Part shown: one piece after another, positions 7,186 through 14,300 of the stretch
Layout of the letters: the number at the start of each line of letters is the position of its first letter
Numbering within the stretch: the stretch's first letter is position 1
Translations under genes and position numbers: made by a program
Notes under the pieces: model-generated
What the model saw: the letters and a program-made list of their open reading frames with translations, nothing else
What the model was told of the DNA's origin: nothing
The model's database searches: none
NCBI GenBank assembly: GCA_903938485.1
Contig: CAJADF010000079.1
Coordinates: 1 to 40,107 of the forward strand
Direction of reading: 5' to 3'
From: an uncultured Methylococcaceae bacterium
GTDB taxonomy: Bacteria > Pseudomonadota > Gammaproteobacteria > Methylococcales > Methylomonadaceae
DNA length: 40,107 bases

Positions 7186-10050
7186 TTATTGATGCCAGTT
7201 TTCTGCTATTAATAGTTGTAATTTTTCTAATAAAGTCTGTTGTAAAATTTTTAGTCGAGGTAACTTAGCTAAAGCTTCTTTGTACTTGCCATCTGCATGT
7301 AGTTTAACCAGTTCTGCCCCAAAAGCGTTTAATTGTTGATGTAAGGTTTGAGCACTTAAATATATACCATCCTTAGCAATACTTTTTGTTTTTAGCCAGG
7401 CCCCAAATCGTGAGTGTTGATTATTAGGTAAGTTTGTCGTGTTTGGATTTAATAGATACTTTTCTATATCTTCAAGCCAGACTCGGTATTCAGCATTTGC
7501 AAATAACAACGGTAAGTCGTCTCTTGTAAATGATGGTCTGTCATGCCAACTGGTATCAGGTTTCCAATTTTTAATCCAATCAGGTATTTCTGCTGCGGGC
7601 ATTGGCTTTGCAATAGCAAAGCCTTGCGCAATATCACAACCGAGTTGTAATAATATTTCGCCATGTTGCTTAGTTTCCATGCCCTCAGCAATCACCTCAA
7701 GATTAAAGGCGGAGGCTAAGGCTAATACACCTTCTACGATTGAAAGATCATCAAAGTCATTTAGCATGTCACGAACAAAACTTTGATCTATTTTAATTTG
7801 GCTTACTGGTAAACGTTTTAAGTAAGTGAGCGAGGAATAACCAGTACCGAAATCATCAAGAGCGAATTTAACTCCCAACTCACTGCAGGCTTCGATGAGT
7901 TTTGATACTTGAGTTAAATCTCGCATCGCATTGGTTTCCAAAACCTCCATTTCTAAATCTCCGGGGTTAACTTTGGGGTGAGCCGCCAGCATTAGTTTTA
8001 AGCGCTCAACAAAATCTTCTTGTTGTAATTGTTTAGCGCTCACATTGACACTAATAGGTATATCGAGATTAACAAGATGCCAAGCCTCTATTTGATCCAT
8101 GGTGGTATTAATGACCCACTCGCCGATTTCTAAAGACAGTTGATGATTCTCAATGAGTGGCAGAAACTCGGCAGGCGCTAATAAGCCTTTCTCGGGGTGT
8201 TGCCATCGAATCAAAGCTTCAACACCAGTGACACAGCCCAAGCGTAAATTGACTTTGGGTTGGTAATGCAATCTAAATTCTCCAGCATTTAAAGCCTTAG
8301 TAATGCTTTTTAAGTTTTCATGATGGGTACGGGTGAGATTGTCTAATTCTAGATCAAACACATGATAGCAATTTTTACCGGCTAATTTTGCCTGATACAT
8401 AGCTTGATCTGCCTGGCGGATTAAGATATCACCATCGACTTCCTCGGTTTGTGGATAGAAGGTAATGCCCATGCTGGCGGTAATTTGTAAATTAATATCA
8501 GCAAATAATAATGTTTGCGATGCGGCTTTAAGGAGTCTATTTAATAAGGGCGCGCACGTTTCAGCGTCACCAACATCGACTAATAGAATAATAAACTCGT
8601 CTCCGCCTATGCGGGCTAAAGTGTCTACTTCGCGTAGGCATTCTTTCATGTTATTAGCTACACTGATCAGCAATTGGTCACCGGCCAAATGTCCAAAAGA
8701 ATCATTAATGGTTTTAAAACCATCTAAATCTAAAAAAACTACGGCTAGGATTTGGTTTTGCCGTTTAGTGACTGCGATGGCTTGTTGTATTCGATCCGCT
8801 AATAAGACGCGATTAGGTAAGTTGGTTAAGGCATCATAATGCGCACTATGTTCTAAGTCGTGTTCATGTTTTTTTGCCAAGGTAATGTCGGACATGAGAG
8901 CAACATAATGTGAGGAATTTCCATTTTCATTATAAACAGAGCTAATGTATTCCATTACTACGTAGACTTCTCCGTTTTTATTGCGATTCCAAATCTCCCC
9001 ATACCAATGCCCTTTTTTTAATAAATCCCGCCATAAACTGTCATAAAACTCTTTTCCTTGGTGGCCAGAGCTCAATATTCTGGGATTTTTATTAAGGACT
9101 TCTTCACGATTAAAGCCGGTAATTTCAGAAAATGCATCATTGACTTGTAAAATGGCTCCTGAATTATCAGTGATTAAAATACCTTCGTGGGCATGAGTAA
9201 AAACACTGGCAGCAAGCTTTAGTTTAGCTTCAGCTAATTTATGTTCTGTAATGTTTGTATGTGATACGACAGCTCCATTGTTAATAGAAATAGGTGTCAC
9301 ATTACTTCTGATCCAGCATTGTTCTGATGGAGTATGGCAGGTATATTCCATAGAGAATTCTGGTAATGTGCCTTTTAATACGGCGTTGATACCTATGCAT
9401 GCACTTAATGAATTATGGTTGGTATCGGTATTTATATGGGTTTGACAAACGTCTAAATAGTTAGCACCTATATCTGTTTTTGATAACTCAAGACCAGAAA
9501 TAAGACTATTTTTGATCGCAAAATCTTTCCATGCTTGATTAGTTAAGGTGATAAAGCCTTGGTTATCTAATACGGCAATTTGAGCTGATACGGAATTTAG
9601 AATGCTGAGTTGAAAGGATTCGATATTTTGTAAATTTTCTTCTATTTTTTTACGGAGGCTAATATCTTGGAAGAATGCGGCAATTTGTCCGCCGTTATAA
9701 GGCAAAAATTGTATGGAGACTTCTACCTCATAAGTTGAGCCGTCTTTGCGTCTATGTTTTGATTCAAAACGATTTTGATGAAGTAATAGGTGTTCAGAAA
9801 TATCTGACTTGCTGTCACTAGATTGCAAGTCGGCTATATTAAGAGATTTAAGTTCGGCTTCTTTATAGCCACTCATTTTGCAATAACTGTCATTGACTTC
9901 AATGAGTTGCATTTGTTTATTTAATAGCCAAAATCCATCAATTGCATTGTTTAAAATGCGTTGATGTTGTTTATCTTTTAGATGTAATGCTAGGGCAAGG
10001 GCGGAGTGTTTTTTATAAAAGCTCAGCAGTTTTCGGATATTTAACGGCAT
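7186..10050 (-). CDS. PAS-PAS-PAS-GGDEF-EAL cyclic-di-GMP protein with CZB-like tail
   Basis: A 954-aa cytoplasmic sensor enzyme with no clear membrane helix. Three PAS domains lie at about 28-132, 143-268 and 276-392. The GGDEF domain (398-566) has an intact GGDEF at 482-486 and the inhibitory I-site RxxD at 473-476, five residues before it, so cyclase activity with product inhibition is plausible. The EAL domain (577-825) has EALIR (611-615), the VNVSAKQL Asn, LETN, DDFGTGYSS (732-740), KIDQSF and AQGF, the residues needed for c-di-GMP hydrolysis. The last 125 residues resemble a CZB (chemoreceptor zinc-binding) domain, with YRVWL, RFGAWL and TLHQQL, but the usual His and Cys ligands appear replaced by Tyr and Ser. 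The net activity cannot be told from sequence. It is single-gene and convergent with the NTF2-like gene. Confidence 0.93.
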   Translation of the reverse strand: MPLNIRKLLSFYKKHSALALALHLKDKQHQRILNNAIDGFWLLNKQMQLIEVNDSYCKMSGYKEAELKSLNIADLQSSDSKSDISEHLLLHQNRFESKHRRKDGSTYEVEVSIQFLPYNGGQIAAFFQDISLRKKIEENLQNIESFQLSILNSVSAQIAVLDNQGFITLTNQAWKDFAIKNSLISGLELSKTDIGANYLDVCQTHINTDTNHNSLSACIGINAVLKGTLPEFSMEYTCHTPSEQCWIRSNVTPISINNGAVVSHTNITEHKLAEAKLKLAASVFTHAHEGILITDNSGAILQVNDAFSEITGFNREEVLNKNPRILSSGHQGKEFYDSLWRDLLKKGHWYGEIWNRNKNGEVYVVMEYISSVYNENGNSSHYVALMSDITLAKKHEHDLEHSAHYDALTNLPNRVLLADRIQQAIAVTKRQNQILAVVFLDLDGFKTINDSFGHLAGDQLLISVANNMKECLREVDTLARIGGDEFIILLVDVGDAETCAPLLNRLLKAASQTLLFADINLQITASMGITFYPQTEEVDGDILIRQADQAMYQAKLAGKNCYHVFDLELDNLTRTHHENLKSITKALNAGEFRLHYQPKVNLRLGCVTGVEALIRWQHPEKGLLAPAEFLPLIENHQLSLEIGEWVINTTMDQIEAWHLVNLDIPISVNVSAKQLQQEDFVERLKLMLAAHPKVNPGDLEMEVLETNAMRDLTQVSKLIEACSELGVKFALDDFGTGYSSLTYLKRLPVSQIKIDQSFVRDMLNDFDDLSIVEGVLALASAFNLEVIAEGMETKQHGEILLQLGCDIAQGFAIAKPMPAAEIPDWIKNWKPDTSWHDRPSFTRDDLPLLFANAEYRVWLEDIEKYLLNPNTTNLPNNQHSRFGAWLKTKSIAKDGIYLSAQTLHQQLNAFGAELVKLHADGKYKEALAKLPRLKILQQTLLEKLQLLIAENWHQ

Positions 10051-10380
10051 CTATTTATTAACAACTCATGTTGGTAGGTAGGTGCTATTAAAGTTTAGTA
10101 GAAGATTTCTATATTTCAAATTTATTTTTATCAGTGTTAGCGGATAAAGTGATGAAATATCTAAAATGGAGCTTTTAATTAAGTATTTAGGTGTAGGTAT
10201 TTGAGATATCTCTCAACATTGTTACGGGTTAAGCCGTGTTGGATATTTAAGCCGAGGCTATAGAATTTAATATTTTGAGAACTGATTTAGTAGGTCACTG
10301 CAGGCAGGTTATATTTTAAACCTGCCTGAGTGTTATTGAATCTGAGTATTTTTGATATTGCTTGTAAAGGATTAAGTTAA
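10051..10380. other. 330-nt spacer between two minus-strand genes
   Basis: No coding region is seen. It must hold the promoter of the PAS/GGDEF/EAL gene. It contains a strong 10-bp hairpin (10301-10328) and a small dyad TTGAGA-TATC-TCTCAA at 10201-10216. The rest is AT-rich without recognisable structure. Confidence 0.6.
10301..10328. repeat. strong 10-bp stem-loop downstream of the RHY-motif gene
   Basis: Arms CAGGCAGGTT (10301-10310) and AACCTGCCTG (10319-10328), loop of 8 nt. It lies 53 nt past the stop of the minus-strand gene ending at 10381. It could end or protect that transcript, but neither side has a T-run. Confidence 0.55.
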
Positions 10381-11004
10381 TTAGCTATTAATCATTGATT
10401 CGTAGTGGCGACGTAAAATAGAATCGGTAGGAACATTAGCAATTGTTGCAGTTGCAACAGGGGCAATCGGCGCCGAATCAACAGTTTCTGTTACTACCGT
10501 TTTTGCAGCAGGTGCTGCTTTGCTAGAGGCAATAGGTGTTTTAGGAAGATTTTCATAATCAGCGGTCGCATTTGCAAGTGCTGTTTTGCAAACTAAGCAT
10601 AATTCAATTTGGGCTGTTATTTCAGCATCATAATGACGACTTTGTACTGAGTCAGATGGGCGATTACCTTTAACGGCTTCTAAAATGCTTTTTAATTGTG
10701 CTAAAGCATGTCTTCTTAAAGTTGAATCTTCAGGAAGGTTATCGGTTGTTGCTTTGGTAAATAAGGGTGCTGATGCTTCAATTAGAGGCGCTTTCACTTC
10801 AGCGATTGGAGTCGATACTTCAACCACAGGCGTGGTTTCTTCAGTGGCTGCAGTTTTTGGAGCTTCGCTTGCAATTGGAGCAGTTGTTGCCGCTGATTTA
10901 TTCAGTTCGGCATTTACTTTTTCAGTTAATACCGCAAGTTGTTCTGTTGCTAATGTAAATGTTTTTTTGGCAAGACTAATTAGGTTTTCTAATAGATTGT
11001 TCAT
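10381..11004 (-). CDS. unknown Ala-rich protein with three PxDSxxxRH motifs
   Basis: A 207-aa protein with no recognised domain. The start is ATG at 11004, which has GAG 8 nt upstream; a GTG nine bases earlier is less likely. The N-terminal ~35 residues are amphipathic and helical (LLENLISLAKKTFTLATEQL), reminiscent of a phasin-like start. Long Ala/Thr/Pro/Val-rich low-complexity linkers follow. Three short motifs recur: LPEDSTLRRHAL (about 90-101), RPSDSVQSRHYD (115-126) and VPTDSILRRHYE (191-202), the last at the very C-terminus. A CLVCK pair lies at about 136-140. There is no signal peptide. A perfect 9-bp dyad lies 41-62 nt upstream. Probably monocistronic. Confidence 0.82.
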   Translation of the reverse strand: MNNLLENLISLAKKTFTLATEQLAVLTEKVNAELNKSAATTAPIASEAPKTAATEETTPVVEVSTPIAEVKAPLIEASAPLFTKATTDNLPEDSTLRRHALAQLKSILEAVKGNRPSDSVQSRHYDAEITAQIELCLVCKTALANATADYENLPKTPIASSKAAPAAKTVVTETVDSAPIAPVATATIANVPTDSILRRHYESMINS

Positions 11005-11044
11005 AATAATCACTCTGTAATAAAGAAGATGCCGCGTTGAAGTT

Positions 11045-11066
11045 TTGTTACTATAAATAGTAACAA
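11045..11066. promoter_or_regulatory. operator-like dyad upstream of the RHY-motif gene
   Basis: Perfect arms TTGTTACTA (11045-11053) and TAGTAACAA (11058-11066) around TAAA. The size and symmetry fit a dimeric regulator site. It is 41 nt upstream of the ATG at 11004, where a promoter would be expected. The regulator is unknown. Confidence 0.5.
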
Positions 11067-11079
11067 TGGTTTTTTATTT

Positions 11080-11121
11080 TTATCGCCAAACTATAACACT
11101 TGTCGCTTAACTTGGCGATAA
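11080..11121. repeat. 10-bp inverted repeat between mtaD and the RHY-motif gene
   Basis: Arms TTATCGCCAA (11080-11089) and TTGGCGATAA (11112-11121) with a 22-nt loop, 33 nt past the mtaD stop. In the minus sense the stem is followed by an A-rich tract, so it is not a standard U-tailed terminator, but in the position of one. It could instead be a second operator. Confidence 0.5.
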
Positions 11122-11154
11122 TCAGTGTGATAAATAATTAGTAACGTGAGGGAA

Positions 11155-12465
11155 TTAAGCTGATAGGCGTTCTTGCCAAAGTTTAGTTTTTTCTTTTAAG
11201 ACGTCTATGTTCATAGCAGTGAGTTGATGGTTTTGTACTAAATGTTGACCGGCCACCCATACATCAGATACTTGTTGGCGACTGGCGGCATAAACAATCT
11301 GAGATATGGGTGAATAAATGGGTTGCGTTTCTAAAGCGCTTAAATCTATTGCTATTACATCTGCGGCTTTACCTATGGTTAAAGAGCCTGTGATATCCTC
11401 AATACCTAAAGCTTTGGCGCCATTAATAGTCGCCATTTTAAGGGCTGTCATAGCGGGTACTGCACTTGCATCTCCCGATACCCCTTTGGCTAATAGGGCA
11501 GCGGTACGCATTTCGCCAAACATATCTAAGTCATTGTTACTGGCGGCGCCATCAGTGCCTAAGGCAACATTAACGCCGGCAGCTAAACATTTAGCAACCG
11601 GACAAAAACCACTCGCTAGTTTTAAGTTAGATTCAGGGCAATGCACAATATGTGCACCTGATTCGGCAAATAAACTAATTTCTTCGTCATTGAGTTGGGT
11701 CATGTGTACAGCCACTAAAGACGGATTAATTAAACCTAAAGCGTTTAAGCGTTGTATTGGACGTTGACCAGACTCAGTTTGTGCTTGGTCCACTTCAAAA
11801 GCTGTTTCATGAATATGCATATGAACGGGTAAATCTAATTCGTCTGCTAAGGTTCTGATTTTTAGTAAGGGCTCATCAGAAACCGTATAAGGTGCATGTG
11901 GGGCAAAGGCAGTGCTGCAAAGTGTGGAATGTCGAAGTTGTTCTTGTAATGCTAGCCCTTTAGCAATATATTCTTCACTATTTTGGGCCCAAGCGGAGGG
12001 GAAGTCGATAACGATTAAGCCCACTTTTGCACGAATGCCATGCTCGAGTGCTTGTTGTGCAGTGACTTCTGGAAAGAAGTACATATCGTTAAAGCAAGTG
12101 GTACCGCCCAAGAGCATTTCGGCAATCGCTAAATCAGTCCCGTCTTTTACAAAGGCGGGGCTTATCCATTTTTGTTCTAAAGGCCAGATATGGTTCTGTA
12201 ACCAATCCATTAAGGCTAGGTCATCGGCGATTCCTCGCATAAGTGTCATAGGAACATGCGTATGACAGTTAATTAAGCCGGGTAACAGGGCGTGGTTTTC
12301 TAAGTTTTCTGTGGTGCTTGCTTTATACTTTTGTTTTGCCAAATCTGTGGGTAATAAATCAATAATTTTGCCTTGATGAATCACCAAACTGTGGTGTTCG
12401 TAGGTTACGGATTCCGGTTCAACGGGTATAATCCAACGCGCATGTATAAGAGTATCGACTTGCAT
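11155..12465 (-). CDS. mtaD: 5-methylthioadenosine/S-adenosylhomocysteine deaminase
   Basis: A 436-aa amidohydrolase of the TRZ/ATZ (MtaD/SsnA) family that deaminates MTA or SAH to the inosine form. Metal and catalytic motifs are in order: INCHTHVPMTLMRG (HxH), FAPHAPYTVSDE, MHIHETAFE, VAVHMTQL and LGTDGAASNNDLDM (the zinc-ligand Asp region). The length and all ligands are normal. The start is well fixed by AGGAA 6 nt upstream of the ATG. It is divergent from mtnA across 72 nt. The pairing fits the route known in Pseudomonas, where MTA is deaminated first and the ribose then enters MtnA. The methylthioinosine phosphorylase that this needs is not in the window. Confidence 0.92.
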   Translation of the reverse strand: MQVDTLIHARWIIPVEPESVTYEHHSLVIHQGKIIDLLPTDLAKQKYKASTTENLENHALLPGLINCHTHVPMTLMRGIADDLALMDWLQNHIWPLEQKWISPAFVKDGTDLAIAEMLLGGTTCFNDMYFFPEVTAQQALEHGIRAKVGLIVIDFPSAWAQNSEEYIAKGLALQEQLRHSTLCSTAFAPHAPYTVSDEPLLKIRTLADELDLPVHMHIHETAFEVDQAQTESGQRPIQRLNALGLINPSLVAVHMTQLNDEEISLFAESGAHIVHCPESNLKLASGFCPVAKCLAAGVNVALGTDGAASNNDLDMFGEMRTAALLAKGVSGDASAVPAMTALKMATINGAKALGIEDITGSLTIGKAADVIAIDLSALETQPIYSPISQIVYAASRQQVSDVWVAGQHLVQNHQLTAMNIDVLKEKTKLWQERLSA

Positions 12466-12537
12466 CAGTTGTTCCTGTGTGAGTAACTATTTTTAATAAG
12501 AGAATTATAACTTTTTAACCTTAGGTTTTAGCAAATA

Positions 12538-13581
12538 ATGACGCAACAAACGAACGAAACGGTGCAAGCTCTGATTTGGACAGGGTCTTCTTTAAAAGTA
12601 TTAGATCAGCGTAAATTACCTGATACTATTATTTATGATGAATATCAGGACGCCGGAGGTGTTACAGAAGCGATTGCTTCAATGCGGGTTCGTGGTGCGC
12701 CTGCCATTGGCATTGCTGCTGCCTATGGCGTGGCTTTATCTGTTTCTCAGCATCATGTTAATGATGCCGTAGATTGGCAAGCACAAGTGTCTAAAGATAT
12801 TGCTTTACTGGCGCAATCAAGACCGACTGCCGTTAATTTGTTTTGGGCCTTAGCGCAAATGGAAGCCCTTTTAGCTCAAAAACTAGATGATCCTAAAGCT
12901 GAATTTATTGCAGCTGCTGAACAAATTCATGCTGATGATATCGCGGCAAATATCAAAATGGGTGAAATGGGCGCCGATTTGTTGGCGGGCTCTAAAGGTT
13001 TAATGACGCATTGTAATACGGGTACTTTAGCAACAGGTGGTTATGGTACAGCCTTAGGTGTAATAAGAAGTGCCACTAAACGCCAAGCCGTTAATGTTTA
13101 TGCGGGGGAAACGCGCCCTTGGTTACAAGGTGCTCGATTAACTGTTTGGGAATTAGCCCAAGATGGTATTCCAGTGACTTTAGTGGCTGATTCTGCGGCT
13201 GCATGGTTAATGAAGTCTGGGGCAATTGATTGGGTTATTGTCGGTGCAGATCGTATTGCGGCAAATGGGGATACGGCTAATAAAATTGGCACTTATTCTT
13301 TAGCTGTTTTGGCGAAACATCATGGCGTTAAATTGATGGTGGTGGCCCCAACTACAACGATTGATTGGGGCATTGAAAGTGGCTCTGAGATAGAAATAGA
13401 ACAGCGTGATCCTAAAGAACTATTACCCGTTTGTTACGATCACGAGGGCTCTTTAGTGACTGCGTGGAATCCGGTTTTTGATGTAACCCCTGCAGAGTTA
13501 ATTGCGGCGATAGTGACAGAACGCGGTGTGGTATTGAATCCTTCTATTGAGACTATGAGGACTATAAAAGATGCTATTTGA
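12538..13581 (+). CDS. mtnA: S-methyl-5-thioribose-1-phosphate isomerase
   Basis: MtnA converts methylthioribose-1-phosphate to methylthioribulose-1-phosphate in methionine salvage. The protein is 347 aa, normal length, with the eIF2B-like fold. Clear motifs: RVRGAPAIGIAAAYG, MTHCNTGTLATGGYG (catalytic Cys at about 159), ETRPWLQGARLTVWEL, and VGADRIAANGDTANKIGT (catalytic Asp at about 238). It is divergent from mtaD and overlaps cysZ by 11 nt, so mtnA and cysZ are translationally linked. No mtnB, C, D or K is visible here, so the rest of the salvage pathway is elsewhere or absent. Confidence 0.96.
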   Translation: MTQQTNETVQALIWTGSSLKVLDQRKLPDTIIYDEYQDAGGVTEAIASMRVRGAPAIGIAAAYGVALSVSQHHVNDAVDWQAQVSKDIALLAQSRPTAVNLFWALAQMEALLAQKLDDPKAEFIAAAEQIHADDIAANIKMGEMGADLLAGSKGLMTHCNTGTLATGGYGTALGVIRSATKRQAVNVYAGETRPWLQGARLTVWELAQDGIPVTLVADSAAAWLMKSGAIDWVIVGADRIAANGDTANKIGTYSLAVLAKHHGVKLMVVAPTTTIDWGIESGSEIEIEQRDPKELLPVCYDHEGSLVTAWNPVFDVTPAELIAAIVTERGVVLNPSIETMRTIKDAI

Positions 13582-14290
13582 TAAAAAAGCGAATAATCCT
13601 GTGTTAGCGGTTGGGTATTTGTTTAAAGGATTAAATTTATTAACCAGTACATCTTTACGCAGTTTTATTTTGATCCCCGTTTTAATTAATTTAGTGTTGT
13701 ACGGAGTAGCTTTAACTTTAGGTTATTACTACATCTCTGATCTGATCAATCAGTTTATTCCTAGTTGGTTAAACTGGTTAAGTTGGGTGTTATGGCCTTT
13801 ATTTTTTATTAGCTTCTTTATTGCGGGTTTCTTTACTTTTACAGTGTTAGCCAATTTATTAGCGTCGCCCTTTTACGGCAAATTATCTGCAAAAACTTTA
13901 AGTTTAGTGGCTACCAAGCTGGTTGACGGTAAAGAGCAAGCCCTACCTCAGGTGGTAAGTGCAGAAGTAAAACGCGCTATTTACTTGCTCACTAGAGCTA
14001 TTCCTTTGGTAATCATCTCCTTTATTCCCGGTGTTAATGTTTTAGCGCCATTTCTTTGGGCTTTATTTGGTGCATGGGGTATGGCTTTAGAATATTGTGC
14101 TTATCCTTTAGAAAATGCTGGCTTGTTATTTACGGATCAACAACAACTGCTTAAAAGTGTTCGGTTTGGCGCTTTAAGTTTTGGTGGTGCTGCAGCCTTA
14201 GGTTTAACCATACCCGTGCTTAATATACTCATTGCTCCTGCAGCAGTTATTGGCGCCACTTTGTACGTTAATGATATGAAACAAGATTAA
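13571..14290 (+). CDS. cysZ: CysZ-like sulfate transporter (EI24 domain)
   Basis: A 239-aa inner membrane protein with several hydrophobic helices (about 35-57, 69-100, 140-170 and 197-225). It matches the CysZ pattern throughout: a GxxLLTSTSLRSFILIPVLINL start, SWLNWLSWVLWPL, LANLLASPFYGKLSA, PRAIP-type LTRAIPLVIISFIPGVN, LEYCAYPLEN, FGALSFGG and a final P-LNILIAPAAVIGAT segment. CysZ takes up sulfate for the cysteine pathway, where the siroheme made by cysG is used by sulfite reductase. The ATG lies inside the end of mtnA (11-nt overlap). The stop is only 10 nt from the convergent ABC permease gene, with no terminator between. Confidence 0.88.
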   Translation: MLFDKKANNPVLAVGYLFKGLNLLTSTSLRSFILIPVLINLVLYGVALTLGYYYISDLINQFIPSWLNWLSWVLWPLFFISFFIAGFFTFTVLANLLASPFYGKLSAKTLSLVATKLVDGKEQALPQVVSAEVKRAIYLLTRAIPLVIISFIPGVNVLAPFLWALFGAWGMALEYCAYPLENAGLLFTDQQQLLKSVRFGALSFGGAAALGLTIPVLNILIAPAAVIGATLYVNDMKQD

Positions 14291-14300
14291 CGTCTGGAAA

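Noticed and set aside
10201-10216. Short dyad TTGAGA-TATC-TCTCAA
   Set aside because: Short, AT-rich and about 150 nt from the nearest start; no further support.
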